From Thiobacillaceae bacterium (GTDB taxonomy: Bacteria; Pseudomonadota; Gammaproteobacteria; Burkholderiales; Thiobacillaceae): DNA of 22,791 bases. The notes under the pieces are model-generated. The model was given only the letters and a program-made list of their open reading frames with translations. It made no database searches and was not told where the DNA came from. The translations under genes and the position numbers were made by a program. The stretch is taken from positions 1-22,791 of the forward strand of contig JAAPAA010000198.1 in NCBI GenBank assembly GCA_012274165.1. The letters are read 5' to 3'. Of this stretch, positions 1 to 7,394 are shown one piece after another; the stretch's first letter is position 1; every line of letters begins with the position of its first letter.

Positions 1-382
1 AGTAATCCTGTGTGCCTAGATGGGACGTAATGTCCTTGAGGCCGTTGTGCCCGCCCATGCCGCCGCCAAACTTGAGGCGCAACTGGCCAGGCGGAACATC
101 CAGTTCATCGTGCACCACCAGAATCTCGGCCGGCTCGATGCGATGAAAACGCGCAAGCGCGCCAACCGCCTGGCCGGACCGGTTCATGAAGGTTTGCGGC
201 AACAGCATCCACACATTGCGCGCATTTTTGCCGACGACGCCATGGAAGCGCGACTCCATGGCGAGCGATGCCCCCCACGCTTGCGCGAGCCGCGCGCAAA
301 ACCAAAACCCGGCGTTATGCCGGGTTTCTTCGTAGTCGCACCCCGGGTTACCAAGGCCGACAATCAGGCGTGGCACTGTCAT
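1..382 (-). CDS. pth: Peptidyl-tRNA hydrolase, 3' end outside window
   Basis: Releases tRNA from peptidyl-tRNA that drops off ribosomes; a cytosolic monomer. Reading down from ATG at 382, the first 127 residues are visible and the rest lies beyond base 1. They contain the family signature GLGNPGxxYxxTRHNAGF with catalytic His22, then FMNRSGQAV (Asn67), HDELDVPPG (Asp92) and GGHNGL (His112), so every expected catalytic and substrate-binding residue in this part is present. The gene starts 36 bases after rplY on the same strand, matching the usual prs-rplY-pth order, and is probably co-transcribed. No strong ribosome binding site precedes the ATG. A perfect 9-bp hairpin with a T-rich tail falls inside codons 19-26 (see findings). 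Identity is near certain; only the end is missing. Confidence 0.96.
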   Translation of the reverse strand, partial: MTVPRLIVGLGNPGCDYEETRHNAGFWFCARLAQAWGASLAMESRFHGVVGKNARNVWMLLPQTFMNRSGQAVGALARFHRIEPAEILVVHDELDVPPGQLRLKFGGGMGGHNGLKDITSHLGTQDY

Positions 383-418
383 GGCGATTCAGAACGCAAC
401 GACAGACGGCCGCAATGC

Positions 419-1036
419 TCAGGCTGCGGGTGCAGCAGCGTCAGGCGCAGGCTCGTCGGATTTCATGCCCTTGGGCAGCGTAACCGACGCCACAGCGGGG
501 TTCTCATGCAGAATATGCGCAACGAGTTCCACGCCTTCGGGCAACGTGAGCTCGGACACATGGATAGAATGCCCCAGTTCCAGACCACTCAGGTCCACGG
601 CGATGAATTCGGGCAGGTTGCCCGGCAAGCAGCTTACGTCGATTTCAGTCGTCACATGGCTGACCTTGCCACCACCGGTTTTAACGCCAGGCGCAACGTC
701 TGCATTGAGGAAATGCAGCGGCACCTTGACGTGAATTTTGTGGGTCTTGTCGACGCGCTGGAAGTCAACGTGCAGCACTTGCTGTTTGTAGGGGTGCCAT
801 TGCGCATCGCGCAGCAGAACGGATTCCTTGGCGCCGTCGATATTCATCGACAACACGGACGCATGGAACGCTTCCTTGCGCAGCGAGTGATACAGCGCAT
901 TGTGATCCAGCTCGATCTGCACGGGCGCAGCGGTGCCGCCGTAGACAATGCCGGGAACCTTGCCCGCGTGACGCAGACGGCGGCTCGCACCCGTACCTTG
1001 CAATTCACGCTTGGCAGCAATAATTTCGATTTCCAT
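419..1036 (-). CDS. rplY: 50S ribosomal protein L25, long CTC/TL5 form
   Basis: Binds 5S rRNA in the large ribosomal subunit. The 205-residue protein starts MEIEIIAAKRELQGTGASRR and has the L25 N-terminal 5S-binding domain (about residues 1-95, with KVPGIVYGG). This is followed by the beta-rich C-terminal domain of the general-stress CTC/TL5 type, so it is about twice the length of the short E. coli L25. The tail is Ala/Pro-rich. The ATG at 1036 is preceded by GGAG at good spacing. It lies 71 bases after prs and 36 bases before pth on the same strand. The prs-rplY gap holds a C/G-rich inverted repeat followed by a T-rich run that might dampen read-through, but I do not call it a terminator. 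Confidence 0.95.
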   Translation of the reverse strand: MEIEIIAAKRELQGTGASRRLRHAGKVPGIVYGGTAAPVQIELDHNALYHSLRKEAFHASVLSMNIDGAKESVLLRDAQWHPYKQQVLHVDFQRVDKTHKIHVKVPLHFLNADVAPGVKTGGGKVSHVTTEIDVSCLPGNLPEFIAVDLSGLELGHSIHVSELTLPEGVELVAHILHENPAVASVTLPKGMKSDEPAPDAAAPAA

Positions 1037-1107
1037 AGTGTTTCTCCAATTTTCACAACATTAAGTAACAACAACCCGCCCCCGCGACCAGGGGTATTCG
1101 ACGCCCG

Positions 1108-2058
1108 CTACTCGATAAAGAGCGAACTGACAGAATCCTCATTACTGATGCGGCGGATGGTTTCCGCCAGCAATTCAGCCACCGACAATTGCCGGATTTT
1201 CTTGCACGCCAGCGCATCCTCGCGCAGCGGAATGGTGTCGGTTATCACCAGCTCATCCAGCGCGGAGTTCGTCACGCGCTCGGCCGCCGTACCCGACAAC
1301 ACCGCATGGGTGCAATACGCCATCACCTGCTTCGCGCCATGCTCCTTCAGCGCATTGGCCGCCTCGCACAGCGTGTTGGCGGTATCCACCATGTCATCCA
1401 TGATGATGCAGGTGCGGTCTTTCACATCGCCGATGATGTTCATCACCTTGGCAACGTTCGGCTTGGGGCGGCGCTTGTCGATAATCGCCAGCTCGCATTC
1501 GAGACGTTTGGCGATGGCTCGTGCCCGCACCACGCCGCCCACATCGGGCGACACCACCATCAGATTCGGATGATTGCGTTTCCAGATATCGCCCAGCAGG
1601 ATCGGGCTGGAATAAATATTGTCGACCGGAACGTCGAAAAAGCCCTGAATCTGGTCCGAGTGCAAATCCATCGTCATCAGGCGGTCGATGCCCGCGACCT
1701 GCAGCATATTGGCAACCACCTTGGCCGTAATCGCCACCCGCGCCGAACGGGTACGGCGGTCCTGGCGCGCATAGCCGTAATACGGTATCGCGGCGGTAAT
1801 GCGGCCGGCCGATGCACGCTTCAGCGCATCCACCATCACCATCACTTCCATCAGGGTGTCATTGGTCGGCTGACAGGTCGATTGCAACACGAACACATCC
1901 TTGCCGCGCACGTTCTCAAGGATTTCGACCATCACCTCGCCATCCGAAAAGCGCGATACGGTGGCGCGGCCAAGCCGGATGTTGAGATGGCGCGCCACAT
2001 CGTTGGCTAAGCGCGGGTTGGCATTCCCGCTAAAAACCATCAAGTTATCAATGGACAC
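1108..2058 (-). CDS. prs: Ribose-phosphate pyrophosphokinase (PRPP synthase)
   Basis: Makes PRPP from ribose 5-phosphate and ATP for purine, pyrimidine, His, Trp and NAD synthesis; cytosolic. The 316 residues match the usual length. Visible motifs are FSDGEV, QSTCQPTND, RQDRRTRSAR (ATP-binding loop), DLHSDQIQGFFDVPVDN (metal and ribose-phosphate sites) and the PRPP loop DDMVDTANTL at residues 221-230. In that loop the usual Gly at position 228 is Asn, although the DDxxDTxxT frame is kept. The start is GTG at 2058, giving MSIDNLMVFSGNANP; GGAG lies 6 bases upstream, which favours it over the internal ATG at 2040. The gene sits just after tRNA-Gln and its terminator, and no convincing promoter is visible in the 40 bases between the terminator hairpin and the start codon. 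Confidence 0.97.
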   Translation of the reverse strand: MSIDNLMVFSGNANPRLANDVARHLNIRLGRATVSRFSDGEVMVEILENVRGKDVFVLQSTCQPTNDTLMEVMVMVDALKRASAGRITAAIPYYGYARQDRRTRSARVAITAKVVANMLQVAGIDRLMTMDLHSDQIQGFFDVPVDNIYSSPILLGDIWKRNHPNLMVVSPDVGGVVRARAIAKRLECELAIIDKRRPKPNVAKVMNIIGDVKDRTCIIMDDMVDTANTLCEAANALKEHGAKQVMAYCTHAVLSGTAAERVTNSALDELVITDTIPLREDALACKKIRQLSVAELLAETIRRISNEDSVSSLFIE

Positions 2059-2085
2059 GCGCGTCTCCGGCGATTGGGCTCAGGC

Positions 2086-2118
2086 ACCAAAACAAAAACA
2101 GCCGCCACGGGCGGCTGT
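2086..2118 (-). terminator. Intrinsic terminator after tRNA-Gln
   Basis: On the minus strand, ACAGCCGCC - CGT - GGCGGCTGT forms a perfect 9-bp stem with a 3-base loop (2098-2118), followed at once by TTTTGTTTTGG. It begins 10 bases after the tRNA 3' end and ends 40 bases before the prs start codon. This is a textbook rho-independent terminator for the tRNA transcript. It also lies in the leader of prs and so may attenuate read-through. Confidence 0.85.
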
Positions 2119-2128
2119 TCGCATAATC

Positions 2129-2203
2129 TGGCTGGGGAGGTAGGGATCGAACCTACGAATGTCGGAATCAAAATCCGATGCCTTACCACTTGGCGACTCC
2201 CCA
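2129..2203 (-). tRNA. tRNA-Gln (anticodon UUG)
   Basis: A complete 75-base tRNA including an encoded CCA end. The acceptor stem TGGGGAG pairs with CTCCCCA, the discriminator base is G, the anticodon stem TCGGA/TCCGA encloses the loop TTTTGAT with anticodon TTG (plus-strand 2169-2171), and the T arm carries GGTTCGATCC. It lies 33 bases after ispE and before prs on the same strand, the order commonly seen in betaproteobacteria. It may be processed from the lolB-ispE transcript or have its own weak promoter; I see no strong -10/-35 in the 33-base gap. Confidence 0.97.
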
Positions 2204-2236
2204 ACGGGTACTGCTTAACAGGTAAACCGGTACTGC

Positions 2237-3070
2237 TCAGGCGCAACAATCAAACAACGGGTGCATATCGAGACCCTGCGCCACAAAACCCTGCATCGTT
2301 TCAGGCAACTGACGCAACACGTTCCACGCCGCGTCTTCTGTCTCGAATGATGCAAACACACAGGCACCCGAACCGGTCATCCGCGCCTCACCAAACTGCG
2401 CCAGCCATTCAAGATAACGGGCAACCTCGGGATAACGGCTGACAACCACCGGCTGCAGGTCATTTCGACCCATGCCTGCGGAAAAGCGCGCTATTTTAAG
2501 GGCAGGCGTGTTGCGCGTCAATTCCGGCGCGGCAAAAATTGCAGCGGTCGGCACCTGAACCGGCGGCATGAGCACCACATACCACGCGGGCGGCGCGCTC
2601 AGCGGGCACAGAATTTCGCCCACGCCTTCAGCAAACGCAGTCTGGCCAAACACGAACACCGGCACATCGGCGCCCAGTTGCAGCGCAAGCTGCTGCAGTT
2701 GTTCACGCGACAGGTTGATCTGCCACAGCCGATTAAGCGCCAGCAGCACGGTGGCCGCGTCGGAACTGCCTCCGCCGAGTCCGCCGCCTAGCGGCAGTAC
2801 CTTTTCCAGCCGGATGCTCACCCCCGCACCTTCCGGGGCATAGGCTTGTAACAGCCGCGCAGCACGCACCGTCAGGTCATCGTCTTCGGCGACACCGGGC
2901 AAATCGCCCTCGCGCACCACACGGCCATCGTCAAGCAACTCCAGATGCACCGTGTCGGCGCGATCGATCAAGCGGAATACACTTTGCAACAAGTGGTAGC
3001 CGTCTGCGCGACGGCCGACAACGTGCAAAAACAGATTGAGTTTGGCGGGGGCGGGGTAGGCGTGGCTCAT
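2237..3070 (-). CDS. ispE: 4-diphosphocytidyl-2-C-methyl-D-erythritol kinase
   Basis: Phosphorylates CDP-ME in the MEP (non-mevalonate) isoprenoid pathway; cytosolic GHMP kinase. The 277-residue protein has PAKLNLFLHVVGRRADGYH at the N terminus (substrate site), the ATP-binding GHMP motif PLGGGLGGGSSDAA near residues 92-105, LGADVPVF with the catalytic-region Asp, and the C-terminal MTGSGACVFASF motif. The length is typical. The ATG at 3070 overlaps the lolB stop by 4 bases (ATGA), indicating translational coupling. tRNA-Gln follows after 33 bases. Confidence 0.97.
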   Translation of the reverse strand: MSHAYPAPAKLNLFLHVVGRRADGYHLLQSVFRLIDRADTVHLELLDDGRVVREGDLPGVAEDDDLTVRAARLLQAYAPEGAGVSIRLEKVLPLGGGLGGGSSDAATVLLALNRLWQINLSREQLQQLALQLGADVPVFVFGQTAFAEGVGEILCPLSAPPAWYVVLMPPVQVPTAAIFAAPELTRNTPALKIARFSAGMGRNDLQPVVVSRYPEVARYLEWLAQFGEARMTGSGACVFASFETEDAAWNVLRQLPETMQGFVAQGLDMHPLFDCCA

Positions 3071-3630
3071 TCGGCTGTCCAGTTATCCGCTACCAGGCGA
3101 ATTTCTAGCCCGTCGCGTGCCACCAGCAACTTGCGCGGGCGCGCAGGCGCATCAGCGGCATATTGCAGATAATCGATCACCCAGCCATCCTGCCTGAGCT
3201 GCGCGAGACGTCCAGCGGCGTCGCGCGTCGACTCAAACACACGGTCAGGCGCGGGTTGCGCCTGCACCCACCAGACCAAACCCGCAACCGGCAGCGCATA
3301 CCCCAAGGTTTCACGCGTCAGGGATTCGGCGTCCGCCGCGCGCCGCACAGGCTGGTTGGGCATTTCGAGCACGGCGCCGTCAGCGTTGATCACGATCCGG
3401 GCAACGCCTTGCCCCAACGGCGACGTCAGCAACAGTTCATCTGAGTGTTCACGGTGCTGCCAGTGGAGTGCCCCCGACACGCTTTGCGTATCCGTTTGAA
3501 TACCGATGCGCCCCTGCAGGGTCCAGTTGGCCGATAGCCGCATATCCATCGGTACAGACGGCACGGTAGCGGTCGAGGCGCAGCCACCCAGGACCAGCGT
3601 CAGCCACAATGCCGCAATCCCGCGAGTCAT
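3067..3630 (-). CDS. lolB: Outer-membrane lipoprotein receptor LolB
   Basis: Accepts lipoproteins from LolA and inserts them into the outer membrane; itself a lipoprotein of the inner leaflet. The 187-residue protein starts MTRGIAALWLTLVLGGCAS: a short charged n-region, a hydrophobic stretch and lipobox LGGC with lipidated Cys17. The body has the LolB pattern (NWTLQGRIGIQTDTQSVSG, then LLTSPLGQGVARI). The ATG at 3630 shares one base with the stop of the TPR gene (TGATG); a TTG one codon upstream is less likely. It overlaps ispE by 4 bases. The neighbours (upstream TPR lipoprotein, downstream ispE) and the 21-kDa size are as expected. Confidence 0.93.
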   Translation of the reverse strand: MTRGIAALWLTLVLGGCASTATVPSVPMDMRLSANWTLQGRIGIQTDTQSVSGALHWQHREHSDELLLTSPLGQGVARIVINADGAVLEMPNQPVRRAADAESLTRETLGYALPVAGLVWWVQAQPAPDRVFESTRDAAGRLAQLRQDGWVIDYLQYAADAPARPRKLLVARDGLEIRLVADNWTAE

Positions 3631-5387
3631 CAAGGGTTCAGCCGGTGCAGGGTTTCGAGCAACACTTCATTTTTGGGATGGGTTTGCAGACTGGTTTGCC
3701 ACAGCTTGCCGGCCTCATCGCGCTGCCCGCGTGCCCACAATACTTCGCCCAGATGAGCAGCAATTTCAGGGTCGGGGCGCAGTCTGTAAGCACGTTCCAG
3801 GTAATCCTGTGCCTTGGTCAAATTACCCGAACGAAATTGCGCCCAACCGACGCTATCCAGAATGTAGGCATCGTTCGGTGCCAGCGACAAGGCCTTGTCC
3901 AGCAGGGTGATCGCTTCGGCCAGCCGGCCGGTGCGGTCTGCCAGCGTATACCCCAGCGCGTTATACGCCTGCGCATTGTCCGGGCGCATCGCAATGACCT
4001 TGCGCAAATCCGTTTCCAGCACATCCAGCTTGCCCAGCTTCTCGGCCACCATGGCGCGGTCATAATACAAATCGGCCGCATCCGGATAACGCTTGATGCC
4101 CTCCGATAAGGTCTCAAATGCCAGCGTGTATTTTTTGCTGTCTCCCAGCAACTCGGCCTGCGCCTGAATCAGACGCATGTTTTGCGCCTCATTTTCGCCA
4201 TGCGTAAATGCCAGCAGCGCGCGCGCTTCTTCCGGCTTGCCCGCCTGGACCAGCAACGCGGCCTGTCGCGCGCGCGCCGGCACCAGGTAATTACCCGCTT
4301 TGACCTCGGCGTATTGCGCCGCTGCTACCTCGGGCTGCTTCATCCGCTCGGCCACCTGTCCAAGGTAGTAATGCACCATGTCCGCATCGCGCGGATCGTA
4401 TTCCAGCGTTTCCGTCAGCAGACCCCGTGCCGCTTCAAGATCGCCCACTTGCAATGCCAGCAAGCCTGCCGCCAGGGTCACTTCGGCATTGTGCGGCATC
4501 TCCTGGGTCAGCCGGGTGAACTCGGCACGCGCCTCGGTGATCTGATTGGCGCTGACCAGCGAACGCGCGTAGGCCAGCCGCACTTCGCGCGCATCCGGAT
4601 ACACCGCCAGAAAATCGCGCATAAACGTCAGCGCATCGGTCAACGAGGTTTTAGCCAGCATCTGCGCACGCATCAACGCAACCGGCTCCCAGCCCGGACG
4701 CAGGCTGGCGGCCTGCTTCAGCGCGGCATCCGCAAGGTCCAGACGCCCGCTCTGGGCAGCCGCCTGCGCCACCGCAAAGTGCGCCTCAGGCAGGGTCGGG
4801 TAATCCGCCGCCAGGCGCTCGGTCATCGCCAGCGCGGCCTGATGGTCACGTATCTTGCCCATCAAGGCCGACAACTGCATGAATGTGTCTGCCGGGTTTT
4901 GCTTCAGCAAAGTACGCAGGATGGGCTCGGCTTCAGCAAGCCTGCCCTCGTTCAGCAACAGCCCCACCACGGTTTGTTGCGCGCGCTCCGAATCCGGCTC
5001 GGTTGCCATCCACAATTGGGCAGCCTCCAGCGCACCCGCCTGATTCCGCGCAAACATGGACACTTCGGCCGCGCGACGGGCAATACGCGGATCGCGCGTT
5101 TGCCGCGCCAGATCCATATAGGCCGGTTGCGCCACACCCATTGCGCCACGCTGGCCGGCCACTTCGGCTACCAGAAACTTGAACAGGATGTCCGGCGTCA
5201 ACGGTTGCTTGGGGTACGCCGCTTCCGCGTTGGCCTTGGCGACTTTGGCCGCCTCCTCAGCTGCCGCGTCCGCAGCGGCCTGCTGCGACGCAATCGCTTC
5301 CGGTTGCGAGGCCTTTACAGCGGGCTGGCTGCATGCGGTTACCAGCAGCAGGGCGGCGTATAGAGGAAGAAGTTTGAACTGCGTCAT
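3630..5387 (-). CDS. TPR-repeat lipoprotein upstream of lolB
   Basis: A 585-residue protein beginning MTQFKLLPLYAALLLVTACS, a lipoprotein signal with lipobox VTAC, so it is probably anchored facing the periplasm. An Ala/Lys/Glu-rich linker (to about residue 60) follows, then nearly continuous helical TPR-like repeats to the end, for example ADLYYDRAMVAEKLGKLDVL, AQAYNALGYTLADRTGRLAE and AYILDSVGWAQFRSGNLTKA. The start at 5387 is chosen because AAGG lies 8 bases upstream and the signal peptide begins there; the frame is open 22 codons further but that adds only a basic, non-signal segment. The gene is translationally coupled to lolB. No enzyme motif is visible. A role as a periplasmic or outer-membrane scaffold linked to lipoprotein or envelope assembly is an inference from position. 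Confidence 0.88.
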   Translation of the reverse strand: MTQFKLLPLYAALLLVTACSQPAVKASQPEAIASQQAAADAAAEEAAKVAKANAEAAYPKQPLTPDILFKFLVAEVAGQRGAMGVAQPAYMDLARQTRDPRIARRAAEVSMFARNQAGALEAAQLWMATEPDSERAQQTVVGLLLNEGRLAEAEPILRTLLKQNPADTFMQLSALMGKIRDHQAALAMTERLAADYPTLPEAHFAVAQAAAQSGRLDLADAALKQAASLRPGWEPVALMRAQMLAKTSLTDALTFMRDFLAVYPDAREVRLAYARSLVSANQITEARAEFTRLTQEMPHNAEVTLAAGLLALQVGDLEAARGLLTETLEYDPRDADMVHYYLGQVAERMKQPEVAAAQYAEVKAGNYLVPARARQAALLVQAGKPEEARALLAFTHGENEAQNMRLIQAQAELLGDSKKYTLAFETLSEGIKRYPDAADLYYDRAMVAEKLGKLDVLETDLRKVIAMRPDNAQAYNALGYTLADRTGRLAEAITLLDKALSLAPNDAYILDSVGWAQFRSGNLTKAQDYLERAYRLRPDPEIAAHLGEVLWARGQRDEAGKLWQTSLQTHPKNEVLLETLHRLNP

Positions 5388-5421
5388 GCTGAATACCTTG
5401 TTGGTGGAACGACTTGTCACG

Positions 5422-5449
5422 ATTCTAAGCCTTCGAGGCCTGCCTGCAA
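5422..5449 (-). promoter_or_regulatory. Candidate promoter of the TPR-lolB-ispE operon
   Basis: On the minus strand a good -10 TAGAAT (5422-5427) lies 35 bases before the start codon. A poor -35 TTGCAG (5444-5449) is separated from it by 16 bases. The predicted transcript would start near 5414-5416. The -35 matches the consensus at only about half its positions, so this is tentative. Confidence 0.3.
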
Positions 5450-5469
5450 GCAAGGTTCATTCGAACCCC

Positions 5470-6693
5470 TCATTGCGAACGCAGCGCCTCGATCGGATCG
5501 AGCCCGGCGGCGCGCCGCGCCGGATAAAAACCAAAAAACACGCCAATGATAAAGGACACGCCGACCGCCAGCAGCACCGAGGTGGGCGTCACCGCGACCG
5601 GCAGGCCAACCAGGATGCCAACCAGCCAGGCGCCGCCCACACCGAGCAACAGGCCGATGCCGCAACCGATCAGCGACAGCGTCAGCGCTTCGATCAGAAA
5701 CTGCCATAGCACGTCGCGGCTGCGCGCGCCGATCGCCATGCGGATGCCGATTTCGCGGGTGCGCTCGGTCACCGACACCAGCATGATGTTCATGATGCCG
5801 ATGCCGCCCACCACCAGCGAGATGGCAGCGATGGTGCCGAGCAGGATGCTCATGATGCGGGTGGTGGCAGCGGCGGTTTCGGCAATGGCGGTGAGGTTGC
5901 GCACGCTGAAGTCGTCTTCCTGCCCGACCCCGATCCGGTGGCGACTGCGCAGCGCGTCGGTGATGGTGGACTCGGCGATGCCCATGCTTTTTTCCGACAC
6001 GGCCTGCGCCATGATGAAGCGGGCGCGATTGCGCATCCTGTTGCTGAAAAGTTTTTGCTGCGCGCTGCTGAATGGCACGATCACCGTGTCGTCCTGATCG
6101 CGCCCGTCCAGGCTTTGTCCCTTGGCCGTCAGCACGCCAATTACTTCAAACGGCGCCTGCTTGATGCGTATGACTTTGCCGAGCGGATCTTCGTCGCCAA
6201 ACAGTTCGCGCGCAACGACCTGGCCGATGACTGCCACCCGTGCGCCGTTACGCACGTCGGCCTCGTTGAAGAAGCCACCAGATGCAAGCGACCAATTGCG
6301 CACCTGGATGTAATCAGGCGTGGTGCCATAAACCGACGTACTCCAGTTGACGCCGTTGTAAATCAGTTGCGCACCGCCGGACGTAACCGGTGCTGCTGCC
6401 AGCACATCGCTCAGGTTGCGAATGGCCTCGGCATCTTCGGTGGTCAGTGTGGGGGCATTGCCCGTTGCCACGCGCGCGCCGCTCGACGTGGAGGCTCCCG
6501 ACAGGATGATGAACAGATTGCTGCCCATCGACTTGATCGAGTCGCGCACCATTACCTGCGCGCCCTCGCCGATCGCCATCATGAGGATGACGGCCGCCAC
6601 GCCGATGACCATGCCCAGCATGGTGAGGAAACTGCGCATGCGGTGGGTGGCAAGCGCATGCCATGCAGTTTCGAGCAGGCTGCTGAAAATCAT
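5470..6693 (-). CDS. MacB-type ABC transporter permease
   Basis: Membrane subunit of a tripartite efflux pump. It has 407 residues: one helix near residues 20-43, a large periplasmic (MacB-PCD) domain of about 230 residues, and three helices near 285-312, 332-358 and 370-393. The hallmark segment GGIGIMNIMLVSVTERTREI, followed by GIRMAIGAR, and the ending FYPARRAAGLDPIEALRSQ are typical of the MacB/FtsX permease family. Unlike E. coli MacB, no ATPase domain is fused; it is encoded by the preceding gene, which overlaps by 4 bases. It is the last gene of the tolC-macA-ATPase-permease operon. MacB-type pumps move macrolides, peptides, siderophores or lipoprotein-like molecules; the substrate cannot be told from sequence. 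Confidence 0.92.
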   Translation of the reverse strand: MIFSSLLETAWHALATHRMRSFLTMLGMVIGVAAVILMMAIGEGAQVMVRDSIKSMGSNLFIILSGASTSSGARVATGNAPTLTTEDAEAIRNLSDVLAAAPVTSGGAQLIYNGVNWSTSVYGTTPDYIQVRNWSLASGGFFNEADVRNGARVAVIGQVVARELFGDEDPLGKVIRIKQAPFEVIGVLTAKGQSLDGRDQDDTVIVPFSSAQQKLFSNRMRNRARFIMAQAVSEKSMGIAESTITDALRSRHRIGVGQEDDFSVRNLTAIAETAAATTRIMSILLGTIAAISLVVGGIGIMNIMLVSVTERTREIGIRMAIGARSRDVLWQFLIEALTLSLIGCGIGLLLGVGGAWLVGILVGLPVAVTPTSVLLAVGVSFIIGVFFGFYPARRAAGLDPIEALRSQ

Positions 6694-7394
6694 GCCGCGA
6701 CCTCTGTCTGCACCACGTCTTCCACCACGCGACCATCCTGAAACCGGATGCGCCGCCGCGCATAGGCCGCGATGTCAGCTTCGTGGGTGACCAGCACCAG
6801 CGTGATGCCTTCTTCGCGATTGAGCTGCCTGAAGAAATCCATCACCTGACGACTGGTTTCTGTGTCGAGATTACCGGTCGGTTCGTCGGCAAAAATGATG
6901 CGCGGACGCGTGGCCAGCGCCCGTGCAATCGCCACCCGCTGCTGCTGTCCGCCCGACAGTTGCAACGGCGTGTGATGCGAGCGCTCGCCCAGTCCCACCC
7001 GCTCCAGCATGGCCTGCGCCTGCTGCTGCCGCGCTTCGCGCGCCATGCCGGCGTACATCAGCGGCAGCGCGACGTTGTCGAGCGCGGTCAATTTGGGCAG
7101 CAGGTTGAAGCCCTGGAATACAAAGCCGATTTCACGGTTGCGCAAGGCGGCCAGTTGGTCCGACGACAGGCCACTGACGTCCTGACCGTGGAGGCGATAG
7201 CTGCCGCGTGTGGGGCGGTCGAGGCAGCCAAGCAGATTCATGAAGGTGCTTTTGCCTGAACCCGACGCGCCCATGATGGCGACGAACTCGCCCTCGACGA
7301 TAGTGAGGCTCACGCCGCGCAGCGCCTGGAATACGCCAGCGCCGGTCGCGTAATCCTTTTCGAGGTTGACCACCTCAATCAGCGGCATCGTCAT
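6690..7394 (-). CDS. MacB/LolD-type ABC transporter ATPase
   Basis: Cytoplasmic ATPase that powers the adjoining permease. The 234 residues contain Walker A GASGSGKST (residues 42-50), the Q-loop FVFQGFNLLPKLTALDNVALP, signature LSGGQQQRVAIARAL, Walker B IIFADEPTGNLD and H-loop VTHEAD, in that order. The family is the MacB/LolD group (ALRGVSLTIVEGEFVAIMG). The ATG at 7394 directly abuts the TAA of the macA-like gene; a second Met two codons later is also possible. The 3' end overlaps the permease start by 4 bases, so the two subunits are probably made in fixed ratio. Confidence 0.94.
   Translation of the reverse strand: MTMPLIEVVNLEKDYATGAGVFQALRGVSLTIVEGEFVAIMGASGSGKSTFMNLLGCLDRPTRGSYRLHGQDVSGLSSDQLAALRNREIGFVFQGFNLLPKLTALDNVALPLMYAGMAREARQQQAQAMLERVGLGERSHHTPLQLSGGQQQRVAIARALATRPRIIFADEPTGNLDTETSRQVMDFFRQLNREEGITLVLVTHEADIAAYARRRIRFQDGRVVEDVVQTEVAA

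Noticed and set aside
1064..1100. C/G-rich inverted repeat with T-rich run between prs and rplY
   Set aside because: Short imperfect stem and a poor T tract; could reduce read-through but not supported as a terminator.
20..1573. 517-codon plus-strand open frame across pth, rplY and prs
   Set aside because: It runs antisense to three certain genes; no recognisable domain, Arg/His-rich composition typical of a GC-rich shadow frame.
2207..2237. 9-base direct repeat GGTACTGCT, two copies 22 bases apart flanking the ispE-tRNA gap
   Set aside because: Too short to call an attachment site; no integrase or displaced tRNA copy nearby.
4182..5363. 393-codon plus-strand frame opposite the TPR gene
   Set aside because: Antisense shadow rich in Arg, Gln, His and Leu with no ribosome binding site or family resemblance.
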